DNA of 64,000 nt from Capsicum annuum (GCF_002878395.1 NC_061111.1:21143908-21207907), one strand, 5' to 3'. Numbered from the stretch's first letter, positions 48,601 through 58,814 are shown. Made by a program: numbers and translations. Notes: generated from the letters alone by a model not told the origin.

Positions 48601-51600
48601 TGTATGCGCAACAACACCAACTATGAGAAATCCACCAATCCACATGTGATGTGTAACAATGAAAGTTGTGTACCATAGTCAGTAGCTAGATATGGATAAA
48701 CGGGCATGGAATACATATGGTGAGCTACAACAATGGTTAAAGAGCATAACACAACTAAGTTAAGAGATAATTGAACATGCCATGATGTTGTTAGGATCTC
48801 ATATGGGCCTTTATGGACGTGACCTGTAAATGGACCTTTATGGGCTTCTAAAATATCTTTTAGTCCATGACCAATACCCCAGTTGGTCCTATACGTGTGA
48901 CCCGCTATCAAGAGTAGAATTGCAATAGCTAAATAGTGATGGGCAATATCAGTCAGCCACAAACCCCAATTACCGGACCTAATCCTCCATGAAAAGTAAA
49001 AAAGTTCGCATATTTTGACCAATTCAAGGTAAAAAATGGGGTTGCTCTCTCAGTAAAGCGGGGATAGAGTTGAGCCAAAAGATCTAGTTTTGGACTATTG
49101 AGAAACACCCTTTGCCCGCATCCCTAAAACTTGCTTTGCTTTTTTTGCTATAAAGACCCCGCCTGCTTCACACCTTCTGTGATAGGGGAGATACGTACTA
49201 ATTTGATTAGCATAAATGAGCCTCTTCTGAGCCCTTGAGATTTTACATATAAGCTTCAGAAGATTCAATTGGATAAACTGTATCAACAAGAGCAATCACA
49301 GCTTATTCATCGAGAAGCCGCTCACGGCACACTGACTAGAAATCATCTGCGAGAAGGTCTTCTGGCATAGGCATACTACTAATCGATTCTTTGGTAATTC
49401 GTGATCGAATACAACCTAGGAAGAGTTGTACGCGTACATAACTTACCTCCCATACCAAGGAAGGAAAGTCTCAGATCTATGTAGTTCGCGACCCCTTTTT
49501 TCTACTGACAAATTTCTTAGCAACTAAAGACTTACTGGATACAAGAGTACCAATCTGATTAAGCCTTAATCCTTACTTCTTGGTATTCTTTTTATGGATC
49601 TTTTGCTTCTTGTGACTATGCATAAATACGAAACTAGTCGGGGCTAGCTATGAGAATCCTCACTATCCATTTTGCTCCACCTGACTCATCTCGTTCCAAT
49701 ATTCAATAGTTTAAGATTCTCTATGATAAGAGTTTATTTGCATAACACACAAATCTATAAACAGACTCTTAAAAAAATTTGACCTAATGTAAGCGTACCT
49801 GACTAAGCCTTAAATCTCAATATTAAGTATCGCCTATATGGATCTTTTGCTTCCGTGATGTTCTATTTTTCTCTAAGTTAGTGTAAATTCCAAGAAACTA
49901 CAATAAACTTAGATAAATAAAGGCTTTTCCTACTTTTAAAAAAAAGGCTTTTCCTACCCTTGATCTGCACCGCGTTTCTTTATTTTGCAAATACTATGCA
50001 TAGCTTATTTACCTTATTTTGTCTTAGACTCTTAGTAGGGTTGAACTCTCATAATTTGTGGTTTTATTTGTATCTTGTAGATTAATGATGAAATGGTGAG
50101 ATTCGAAGATTTGTTAGAAGCATTGGTTGGTCTTTGCAGACTTAAAAATGTGCGATTGTAAGCTTAGATATTTATCATTTTTCTTCTGTTTTACATTTGT
50201 AAACGTGTAAAACTTTTCAATGGCAATATCCATTTCTCTAAGTAATGTGTCCAGATTAATAGTACAGACTTTTGTAATAAGATCAAGGATATACCTTTTT
50301 GAATGGTAAATATGGCTTCCAGCATAGCCTCTGTTACCATTCTCAAAAGAAAAAAAGTGTCCAGGCCTGCAAAGATGTATCCATCTCTTTTTTAAAAAAA
50401 AAAACTGGTAACTTTCTGTATCTGTTTCATATTACTGAAAAGAAAAGGATAAAGTTGAGAAAGCTGATATCTTACTAAGTACTGTCATGAACTTTGGATT
50501 TAGGAATTATCGAGTGAAGGTCAACAATTCTTGCAATGATTTTGAAAATCGTTTTCCAATATACACAATTGCCTGAAGAACATAAAAAGTGAAAAAGCTT
50601 AGTTTAGTTTGTGAAAGTTTTGTGAATGTTTCTGAAAATCTTAATAGCACGTGACCTGATCCTTAACGTACTAGGTGTGTGAAATATATCCCAACTTTCA
50701 AGTAGCTCTTTATTGAGGTTGAACCCAAATCCATACTTTGCGTACTAAGCTTATTTCCTCTTCTTCTTTCAAGTGAAAGATAAGGACATCCTAGGGCCCA
50801 GTTTTCACTTTGAAATATGCCTTGCGCACCTATTATACCGGTTTGCATCAATTGGCAGACTGGTTCATTGGAGATCACCCTCATTGTTCTATGACTTTAG
50901 ATTCTAATCTTCGTTGTACACCTTTTTTTTTTTTTTTCTGAAACTGAATATTTAGCGTTATACACCTGTTATCTATGCCACTGATACATACCGGCAGAAC
51001 CCTCACCTCCACAGGAGGATAGATAGGGCAATTTTGTGTGAGGTCCATTAAAATCTAATATTTGATTCACTCGTGAGATCCCACCCACCATGAAGATCCT
51101 CACCCTGTTCCATAATCAAGTTATAACTTGATAATCTAGAATTGAGGTTCAAGCCGTTACCAAAATCACCCAAAATTTCCACATAACAAGTGACCTGTGG
51201 CAAGGCCAAGAGAGTACCATGGAAATCAGAGTGGGATGGGTGGTGACTGATTGGCCAAGGAGCAGAAAACTATGCTAACAACAAAAATCCTAAGAATAAG
51301 TATAATATATAAGTATAAGTATGCATTATACTAAGGTTTTCCCTATATTACCTTATCAAAAATAATGAAGTACTGAGGCTTTTCTTGATAAAAGTAACTA
51401 TGCTTTTTTTGGTTTCATTTTTATAATTCTTTTGAATGACTACAACAACTATGCCTCAATTCCAATCATGTTGGGGTCGGCTATATAATTCTTTTAATGA
51501 TTACTGTATCATGTTATGTTGAAGTAAAAGGGAATTCATAAAATCTTCATTTATATCATTCTATAGAAGTTTGTTGTCACGAGCTTCATAACATTATTCA

Positions 51601-54600
51601 TTCCATACAGGTTTCTATTATTCATAGGTCTTTGCATATACTGCAAGAGGTTTTGAGTTTCACTTTCAATATGGAAGGAAAATTTGGTAATAGGTATGTG
51701 TTACTTGCTCAAATGCATGCACTTCTTTGTCCATTCTGTTTCTGAGCTATTGTCGTAGATTCTTTTACCTTCAATGCAGAAGAATGATTTGATTCAAGGG
51801 TTTGACAACTGTTTAACCATTCCCTTCGTGTGTGAAGCTTGCATTTATCTGGATTCATAAGGAAGTTTAAGTTAAAAAAATGGAAGCTAGACTTAAAACT
51901 ACTGATCATCATGCAAACTAGTCTCTTCAGTCTTCTGATCGTTCACATTTCAAGATAGACCTTCAGGCGTTTTCTAGTTCTCTTGCTAATGCTAGTTGTT
52001 TGTTTTCTTATTGGGGTCAAACACATGTTACCATAATGTCAAAAAGCTAAAACAAATAAATTAAGGAAAAGAAAAGGAGAAAAGACGGTCCCTATCATCT
52101 TATCCAGAAATTTCTTTATATGCTTTGTTTTGATCTTCTCACTGTACTGTACCAGGGACAATATTGTGGTTGACGGGAAACCTACTTGTTGGAATAATGC
52201 GTCAGAACTGTATGAGTATGGATATCCTGGAAATAAAGGGCTGCCCCATGTCCATGCTGAGAAAATATTTGATCAAGCTGCTGATGGCCTGAGATTGGAT
52301 ACGGGATTCATCAATTGTGGATCTAGCTGTTTGATATCATCTTCTTTCAACTACATTCCTCTGTTTGAATTAATGTGTGAGATTGTCATGATTCATGACG
52401 TAGAACATGTAAGACTTGAAGCAGTTTCAGTCATGAATCTGATTGTTGCAAGAAGTAATGCCTACTTGGAGAGGGACAAGTAAGTTCATATCCTTTTCTC
52501 ACTAGTTTACAAATATTTTTAGAGCTCTGTGATATGCTCATGCTATTTCCTCTTTTATATAGATATGGAACAGATAGACTATTCCAAAGTACTGTAAAGT
52601 TATTGAAGAAGGGAGCTCGCTTGCATGTGAAGAGGAAAGCTGTGCATCTTCTTCATATGCTACTAAATTGTAAGCACATATTTCTGTTTGGTTATGTGTT
52701 GAGCTTATGTTCATATATCAATTTGATATATCTGGCTCTTGTAAGTTCTTTCTTGAACAGTTCAACTAGCATACTGCACCTCAATGTTCAGTATGAAGTT
52801 TTTACTACTTGAGCTACCACATCTGGTTATTTATATCACATTTTCTCTTCCAACAGTGTCTATACTATCTTATGGAGAATAAACCAATATATTCTTTCTG
52901 GTTCAAGTTAAAGATTGATGCACCTTCTCTTAGTTTATTTAGCAAGGAAGAATACTTCATTAAATGTTATTTTATTTTTACTCATGCAACACAGTGGTAG
53001 TTGTGGTAGATTGCTGTTAATAGTAAGATACACTTTCAAGATGTAAAGGTTATTGCTGAGATCAAATGCCTCTCCAAATCACTCAGTTTGTTTTTGCTTT
53101 GTGTAATGGTTTTCCTGACTATACTATTCAATAAAGGTCCAACAGTAATGGCCTCATTCTGCAGCTGTTTGATGGAGGGAGATGGCAGTGGCATGGTTGA
53201 TACCAATTCCAATAAAAGTTCAACTTTTTCCGTAATCAGTGCAATCTTTGAGAGTTTGGCAGAGTGTATCACCTGCACTGGAAGTAATACCGAGGTAAGC
53301 CTAGTATTTAACTTCAATTATCCTATCGTCTCACCTTTTCTCATTTCCTATAACACCTCTGAATTATTGCTATTGTATTTAGCATGGATTTTGTCTGTAA
53401 TTTTCCAAGAATAGAATTTTCCCTTTCCTGCTTTTTATTACCCTTAATTCTCTAATTATTCAGGAATTACAGCTTCGGAGGCACACTATCATTTTGCTAG
53501 CTTTCTTCGCATCATCTGGAAAATGTGGTGTTGAGATTCTATTAAATTACGGGCTTCCCAAAGGAAAGGATTTCCCTGCAATTATTTTGCAAAGCTTGGT
53601 ATGCGATTTGGATCTAGAAGAATCGGATACTGCTCAGCAGCCTGAAGTATTCAAAGAGAGGTATCTTTGGGCATTTAATTGTGTTTGAGATGTATTTTGA
53701 CTTTCCAATCATATGCATCCAAGGGTGTGGCCTAGTGGTCTAGTGGTCAATGAAGTGGGTGAGAAAAATGAGGTCTCAGGTTTGAGTTCCAGCAAAGAGA
53801 AAAAAAACACTAGGTGATTTCTTCCCGTCTATCTTAGATTTGGTGGATAGAGTTACCTTATACCTGGTGTGGGTGGGAGGTGACAGGTATGCTTTGGAAT
53901 TAGTCGAGGTGCTCACAAGCTTGTCCGGACACCACAGCTATAATAAAAGAGCATATGTATGAAATGGAGTTAGTTTGTTCGGTGTCCTATTTTAGATGCA
54001 TCAATGTACACTCTTACCTCTCTATTTGTAGCTACATCGATGTGCACTCTATATAGCTGAGTTGTCTTCCCATTTCTAGTTCCATTTACTGTGTCAAATT
54101 GCTTTTTTATTTTTTGAGTTTTCCATGCGGTAAAGTACAATGACTTGCACACGGTGTTCATTGATCTTAAGAAAGCGTATGACAAAGTTCCTAGGGAGTT
54201 TTTGTGGAGGTGTTTGGAGGCTAGAGGGGTGCTCGTGGCGTACATTAGGTCAATTCAGGATATGTACGATGGTGCGAAGATGCGTGTGAGGACGGTAGGA
54301 GGAGATTCAGAGCACTTTCCTCTTTTGACAGGGTTGTACCAAGGATCAATTCTTAGTTCATTTTTGTTTGCCTTGGTGATGGATGTTTTGATACGGCGTA
54401 TTCAATGGGAGGTGCCTTAGTGTATGTTATTTGCAGATGATGTTGTACTGATTGATGAGACTCAGGGTGGAGTTAAATTTAATGATAAGTTGGAGGTTTG
54501 GAGACAGATTCTTGAGCTTAAAGGTTTTAGGTGAAGCAGGACTAAAACGGAATACTTGGAGTGTAAGTTTAGTGATTTGCTGCATGAGGGTGACGTGGTT

Positions 54601-55742
54601 GTGGAGTTGGATTCTCAGGCCATTCAGAAGAGAGAGAGTTTCAAGTATTTTGGGTCTATAATTCAGGGGAATGGTGAGATTGATGAGCATGTCTCGCACC
54701 GTATTGGTGCAGCGTGGTTGAAATGACAGCTCGCCTCGGGAGTCTTGTGTGATAAGAAGGTGCATCCATAGCTTAAAGGTAAGTTCTATAGAGTGACAGT
54801 CCGACCGACTATGTTGTATGGAGTAAGTGTTGGCTTGTTAAGAATTCCTACGTCCAAAAGTTGAAGGTGGCGTAGATGAGGATGTTGCGGTGGATGTGTG
54901 GACGTATCAGGAGAGATAAGGTAAGAAATGATATTATTTGGGAGAAGATGGGTGTGGCTTTGGTAGGGGAACAAGATGCGAGAAGTGAGGTTGCGTTGGT
55001 TCGGGCATGTGATGAGGAGGGACACGGATGCTCCAGTTTGGAGTTGGAGGTGTGAGAGGCTGACTATGGATAGTTTTAGGAGGGGTAGGCCGAAGAAATA
55101 TTGAAGGGAGGTGATTAGGTAGGACATGGGGCAGTTACAGCTAACGGAAGACATGATCCTTGATAGGAATGTGTGGAGGACGCAGATTAGGGTAGAGGGT
55201 TGGTAGGTAGGAGTACGTTCGTAATAGTAGGAGAGAGTGCTCGTTTTGTATTGGTGTTTGTAGTGTCTTGTAGCCTCTTGTTTGTTTGTTTGCTTTTATA
55301 TTTTGTTATCTGGTCGGGGGTCTATCGGAAACAGCTTCTCTACTTCAGCTGAGGTTGCAGTATGAACTGCGTATACTCTACCCTCCCCAGACCCCACTTG
55401 TGGGAATACCCTGGGTTTGTTGTTGATTGTATTGAAATTTCATTTTCTCAATCTCTTCTATTTGTTCTATTTGCCAGGACCTTGCTCGTTCGAGAGGTAC
55501 TCATACTCTTGAATAGACTGGTTTCCCATCCCAAGTACTCCAGCCATGCTCTTCGGGCATTAACAAACAGTCGAGAGAAGGCCACATTGACTGTTGATGT
55601 AACAAGCAGATTATCCAGTAAACATACATTCTTCTGGCAGGATGTCAGCATGACTCGGCAGATTAGGGAATCCGAAATCATAGATTTAGCTCAGGTGTTG
55701 ACTAGAAGAGTCTTCACGTTTCTTGGAGGTAGCAGCCAATGA
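42650..55742 (+). CDS. SUV2: SUV2, plant ATRIP homologue (12 exons, 699 aa)
   Basis: The product is expected to bind RPA-coated single-stranded DNA and bring ATR kinase to damaged or stalled DNA in the nucleus. Exons by reading frame: 42650-42994, 43650-43688, 44169-44251, 45537-45640, 45749-46083, 50081-50157, 51628-51693, 52156-52479, 52563-52669, 53137-53294, 53464-53660, 55478-55742. All phases close and give 699 codons plus TGA. The N-terminus has an acidic block ([20 protein letters not shown]), comparable to the RPA-binding motif of ATRIP. A short coiled coil follows at residues ~116-150 ([20 protein letters not shown]). The rest is mostly helical, with no catalytic motif, as in the family. 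Arabidopsis SUV2 is slightly shorter. The first in-frame ATG (42650) is used; 42665 is a possible alternative. Exon 6-7 borders are the least certain. Introns 5 and 11 carry insertions. Confidence 0.85.
43127..43346. mobile_element. 220-bp MITE-like inverted repeat in SUV2 intron 1
   Basis: GAACAATTGATAGTTAAGGT at 43127 and the reverse complement of 43301-43346 (GAACAATTGATACTTAGGGT) form arms of about 45 bp with few differences. They continue through GTGTGTTTTGATAAATAGTTGG. The centre has no coding frame. A short related phrase recurs near 43385-43410. Confidence 0.65.
47095..47185 (+). mobile_element. SINE 3'-end fragment
   Basis: The phrase AACTAGTTGTGGTTGGCTAT, then CTATCCATTTCAC and ATTATTCAATAA, matches the tail of plant Au-like SINEs (AACTAGTTGGGGTCGGCTAT). 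It is homologous to 49625-49720 on the other side of the organellar insertion. Confidence 0.55.
47668..48017 (-). pseudogene. psbD: psbD (photosystem II D2) fragment, nuclear copy
   Basis: The minus strand encodes [10 protein letters not shown], then after a 2-base frame change [40 protein letters not shown] and a stop at about 47782. Further decayed D2 sequence runs to about 47668. This is the central part of the D2 protein. It is fused upstream to accD sequence. Several substitutions and shifts make it a dead copy. Confidence 0.88.
48018..48175 (-). pseudogene. accD: accD (acetyl-CoA carboxylase beta) fragment, nuclear copy
   Basis: The minus strand encodes [36 protein letters not shown] and LNKIIPE, a conserved stretch of the plastid carboxyltransferase beta subunit. 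Right after PE the frame runs into psbD sequence ([10 protein letters not shown]), a junction not found in plastid genomes. Only about 50 codons are kept. Confidence 0.82.
48352..48384. repeat. perfect 12-bp stem-loop
   Basis: GAATGGCCTTGT (48352-48363) and ACAAGGCCATTC (48373-48384) pair perfectly around a 9-base loop. It lies between the accD and psaA pieces. Such stems often form organelle transcript 3' ends, but here it could mark a recombination point. Confidence 0.7.
48397..49090 (-). pseudogene. psaA: psaA (photosystem I A1) fragment, nuclear copy
   Basis: The minus strand encodes [15 protein letters not shown] near 49045, then [36 protein letters not shown] sequence, [31 protein letters not shown] and [15 protein letters not shown], ending near [16 protein letters not shown]. 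This is the middle of PsaA. Frame changes near 48975 and 48665 and many substitutions make it non-functional. It is the largest plastid piece of the insert. Confidence 0.9.
49625..49720 (+). mobile_element. SINE 3'-end fragment
   Basis: AACTAGTCGGGGCTAGCTAT, then CTATCCATTTTGCTCCAC and CCAATATTCAATA, is clearly homologous to 47095-47185. It has the Au-like SINE tail layout. Confidence 0.55.
51435..51505 (+). mobile_element. SINE 3'-end fragment in SUV2 intron 6
   Basis: GACTACAACAACTATGCCTC followed by CAATTCCAATCATGTTGGGG and TCGGCTATATAATTC is the characteristic end of Au-like SINEs in asterids. The 5' part is not seen. Confidence 0.6.
53721..53950 (+). mobile_element. tRNA-derived SINE (SolS/TS-like) in SUV2 intron 11
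   Basis: GGGTGTGGCCTAGTGGTCTA resembles a polymerase III A box, and GGTTTGAGTTCC about 55 bp later a B box. The body has the known phrases CACTAGGTGATTTCTTCCC and GTCGAGGTGC-TCACAAGCT, and ends in TATAATAAAAG. CATATGCAT (53710-53718) and CATATGTAT (53952-53960) are likely target duplications. TAGTGGTC is doubled in the A box. Confidence 0.75.
54125..55425 (+). mobile_element. 5'-truncated RTE-type LINE, second copy, in SUV2 intron 11
   Basis: This is the same family as 26025-27590. The reverse transcriptase starts at [16 protein letters not shown] (54149-54200) and includes [20 protein letters not shown] and, after a stop at 54418, [12 protein letters not shown] with the catalytic FADD. Later parts are broken. 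The 3' end has the CCCTCCCCAGACCCCACTTG block and a short TTGTTGTTG tail. It lies in sense orientation between exons 11 and 12 and leaves the splice sites untouched. Confidence 0.82.
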
Positions 55743-56441
55743 AAGAAGCTTGAAAACTAAATTGTTCTGAAAAGTGCAGAAGCACCCATGGAACTATCGA
55801 GTTATGATATTTGACAGCAACAGCCGTGGAGCAATGTTGCAGCTTCTGTGCTGAGATTCCTTTGATTAGATTTTCAGCAAAAGTTGCATTTCTGATCACT
55901 CTGATATATAAGGTGTAGTGTAGGTATCAATTTTCTGTATATATTTGTAATGTATTTTTGTCTTGGCCAAAATATAACGTTAGATGTCGTATTAAATGTA
56001 TAATTTTCTAGCTTGGGAGGAGAGGGAGCAGTCTTTCCATTTGAGTCATCCAACCCATCATTGGGAGGGGTAATTTTTGTTGTTTTGGTTTCTCTCCCTA
56101 TGTAACCCTTAAATAGTTGCATTTCCAATCACCCTATATTCATCAAGACGAAGATGTTTAAAGAGACTATTATATTCATTAAGATAAAGATGAACATGTT
56201 TTATAGGGAATATTTACTATAATTTCTTTTGTTTCTTATTTTTTTTAAGTTGGGTACGGGCATAATCTTGTAATGGCTTTGTCACCTTATTGAGTTACGG
56301 ATGGAGAAAAACGAATGTGGGGATTCAGGATCGAGGTTTCCAAGTGATCATGATAATTCTTTATTTACAAACTAACTCGCCATTAAAATAATGCTATATT
56401 TACGATTTTTGTCTCTTCGGCTTAGATATAGACACATTCAC
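55743..56441 (+). other. SUV2 3' untranslated region and following intergenic DNA
   Basis: The stop codon is followed by ordinary AT-rich sequence. A likely transcript end lies within the next 250-400 bp, but no canonical AATAAA is evident. Nothing else is recognised up to the tRNA remnant. Confidence 0.4.
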
Positions 56442-56512
56442 ATCTATATATTCATTCAACCAACATACATCATTAGGTTAAAAATCTAATGCTCTACCGA
56501 GTTATACATACG
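56442..56512 (-). pseudogene. mitochondrial-type tRNA-Lys (UUU) remnant
   Basis: On the minus strand, GTATAACTC then GGTAGAGCATTAG, the anticodon-loop stretch ATTTTTAACCTAATG, and a decayed T arm match the order of the mitochondrial trnK sequence (GGTAGAGCATTGGGCTTTTA, then ACCTAATGG). The D arm lacks a few bases, and the T arm and acceptor stem do not pair, so it is not functional. Confidence 0.45.
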
Positions 56513-57048
56513 AAAAAAATGCGCTAGTAAAGAATGGATATGGATATGGATTGGTATGGAAAGCTATACACTCAACAAAAGATGTAATTAAGGGTTGGTA
56601 CGGAAAAGAAGCCGGGCCCCCTTCTTCCCTTTATATTAACTAAAAATTATACAAATACACAACTTATGTTTTCAATAGTACAAAAAACCCCAACTCTCTA
56701 AACATATTACAAAAATCTCAACATATACACAGAATGCTATGCGTATGTCGGTTATGTTATATATATTAATAGGGAGAGAGTAAAGTAATTAAAAAAGTGG
56801 GAGAGAGTGTAATTACTTTCAAAATGATCGGTATTTATGTTATTTATACTATTATTAAAGGAGCACGACTCTGTATGAGGCTCGCATTACAGAGCATTAG
56901 CATTCCTGCAAGAAAAGAGATGTGCTAAGGCGCAGCTACTACTATGAAAAAAAGAGAACATGGTGACATAACAAAATGGTTACTTAAGTACAAAATCACA
57001 TACTCTAACAAGACTACCTATCACAATCGGAAATACATTACTTTTCAT
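56513..57048. other. intergenic, no gene seen
   Basis: AT-rich sequence with short GATATGGATATGG repeats near 56535. No element end or frame could be assigned. Confidence 0.4.
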
Positions 57049-57320
57049 CTAGTAAACTTGTTCAGGAACACCTCTTTTATTGACGCGCTCACATTCATCG
57101 ATCCATTCATGGTATATGTTGATAGGTTCAGTCAAAGATGTAACAATCATACTAAATTTTGCTTTGCAATTGTAGCAGATGGCCTCTCCAATCAAATTCT
57201 TGATATCAATGGGACATTCTACTGCTCTTTCATGACAACAAAATGGACAAGTAAAAACTGTTTCAAGTTTGTGAATTTTCTTCTTTGGTGCTGGCTATAC
57301 TCTCGATTTCTCTTTCCCAT
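57049..57320 (-). pseudogene. ELOF1-like transcription elongation factor, intronless broken copy
   Basis: The minus strand starts MGKR at 57320-57309 and, after a one-base deletion and an in-frame TAG, continues in another frame: PAPKKKIHKLETVF, CPFC, VECPIDIKNLIGEAICYNC, then FSMIVTSLTEPINIYHEWID and ECERVNKRGVPEQVY, stop at 57049. This matches ELOF1/Elf1, a small nuclear zinc-binding factor (about 80-90 residues) that travels with RNA polymerase II. The four zinc-binding cysteines (CPFC and CYNC) are kept. The frame loss near codon 5 and the stop a few codons later, plus the absence of introns, indicate a retrocopy that has lost function. Confidence 0.8.
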
Positions 57321-57904
57321 TCTTTTTTCTTTGTCAACAAAAAAATTTGGGATATTAATTTCCAGTGAAAGAGTCCACTGTTTATAATTGTTTTTGTTTT
57401 CCTAAATTGATTTGGATTCGAATAGTTCAGTTTCCTTATTAATTTGGACTTAGGATAAAAAGTTATTTATGGAAATAAATAGTTTGTGAAGACTAAACAC
57501 GTTTTTCCAAATTGAGTCAAATTAGTAGGAGATTGGAAGATTCTCGTTCTATCTTTATTTGTTGTTTTAAGGAAACTACTTGTGCTTTAATTTATTGGGT
57601 TAATAACATTTTTTTTGTTTATAAATTATTTGTAAATTCTTATTTTAGTCCGTGTGATATCTGATTCATGAGCACATTTAATATTTAATTACTTGAAATG
57701 TACATTTTTAATCACTTTTTGCTTGCTTGTTCCACCATTTAGTAATAGTATTGCACAGCCCAATCCAATGCAAAGATGAAGATTAAACCAAACATGTTTC
57801 TCCAAATAAGGTCTCCAAAGACAGCTATAATAAAACCAAACAACTCGATTAACATATGAAATAGTTAAGGAAAGGACAAAACAAATGCGAGCATGTAATA
57901 CACA

Positions 57905-58035
57905 AAGGGGTCGTTTGGTAGGGTGTAATAGAATAATGCAGAATATAGCATAGTTATAATGCTTGCTACAGGGTAATTGTGTCTTTAACCATGCTAATAC
58001 ATGTATTAAAATTCCTTCCATTACTAATATCATCT
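57905..58035. mobile_element. possible MITE fragment
   Basis: GGGGTCGTTTGGTAGGGTGT at about 57907 is a typical terminal phrase of hAT- or Harbinger-like MITEs. The opposite end is not clear, so it is partial or decayed. Confidence 0.4.
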
Positions 58036-58133
58036 CAAATTCCTAGGAAGAAAAAGAGAAAGTTGGTCCTTAGCGTACTACGTGTGTGAAAAATGTATGA
58101 GCAACTTTAATAAGTCGCAACTGTTTAGTACTC

Positions 58134-58135
<2 letters not shown>

Positions 58136-58187
<52 letters not shown>
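58136..58187. repeat. (TA)n microsatellite
   Basis: About 26 dinucleotide units between the two copies of the local duplication. Confidence 0.95.
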
Positions 58188-58191
<4 letters not shown>

Positions 58192-58814
58192 ATAATTACA
58201 TAAATATCGAATTTTAATTTTCGCGATACATCACCGAGACTTGGATGCCCTATCCTTATTAATTTGGGTTTAGGAAAAAGAGCTATTTATGGAAATAAAT
58301 AGTTTGTGAAGACTAAACACGTTTCCTTAATTTGAGTCAAATTAGTAGGAGATTGGAAGATTGTTGTTCTATCTTTATTTGTTGTTTTAAGGAAACTACT
58401 TGTGCTTCAAGTTTTGGGGTAATATCATTTTTTTGTTTATAAATTTGTAAATACACTTTTAATCACTTTTTGCTTGCCAGACATCGTAATTTTTTAGAAT
58501 ATTGCAAAGCCCAATACAATGCAAAGATGAAGATTAAACCAAACATGTTTCTCCAAACGTCTTCAAAAAATTTCTTCAAAGAGAGAAAATAAAGGGCAAA
58601 ATGATCTCGTGGACCCTTACACTTGTCCGAGTTTGTAAAGTGAACACCTCTACTTACACTTTTGCCATCTGAACCACTCAACTCATTAAAATACAATATT
58701 TTAGATCCCTCTGACCGTTGACCAAGTTTATATGGTATGGACACGTGGGTACGAATGAGGATCATTTTAACATCAAAATAATTAAAGAAAAAGTAAAAAA
58801 AAGAAAAAAAAGGC

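Larger units (their letters stand above)
47190..49540 (-). other. organellar DNA insertion (mosaic of plastid pieces)
   Basis: The stretch is GC-richer than the flanking intron and holds decayed pieces of three plastid genes (psbD, accD, psaA), all on the minus strand, joined without their native neighbours. The parts 47190-47665, 48180-48395 and 49091-49540 have no recognised gene but share the organelle-like composition. In plastid genomes these genes are far apart, so the insert is either several joined plastid fragments or mitochondrial DNA that had already taken up plastid pieces. Frame breaks show it is not functional. Confidence 0.7.
46084..50080 (+). other. SUV2 intron 5 (4.0 kb)
   Basis: The intron is bounded by GTATATG and TTGTAG. 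The part 46084-47090 is AT-rich with no recognised element. The middle holds SINE tails and the organellar insertion. The stretch 49720-50080 is AT-rich; ATGGATCTTTTGCTTC occurs twice, near 49594 and 49838. Confidence 0.8.
57430..58590. repeat. local tandem duplication, ~820 bp apart
   Basis: TTATTTATGGAAATAAATAG (about 57464) recurs at about 58284, and GCAAAGATGAAGATTAAACC (about 57770) recurs at about 58520. The two copies run in parallel through TAGGAGATTGGAAGATT, GTTTTAAGGAAACTACTTGT and AACATGTTTCTCCAAA. The first copy is longer because of a MITE-like stretch (57905-58030) and following sequence. No coding frame is supported. Confidence 0.75.

Noticed and set aside
47668..49090. Functional photosystem or carboxylase genes
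   Set aside because: psbD, accD and psaA pieces are partial, frameshifted and inside a nuclear intron.
56944..57387. 147-codon plus-strand frame
   Set aside because: It is the antisense shadow of the ELOF1 retrocopy and has no recognisable domain.
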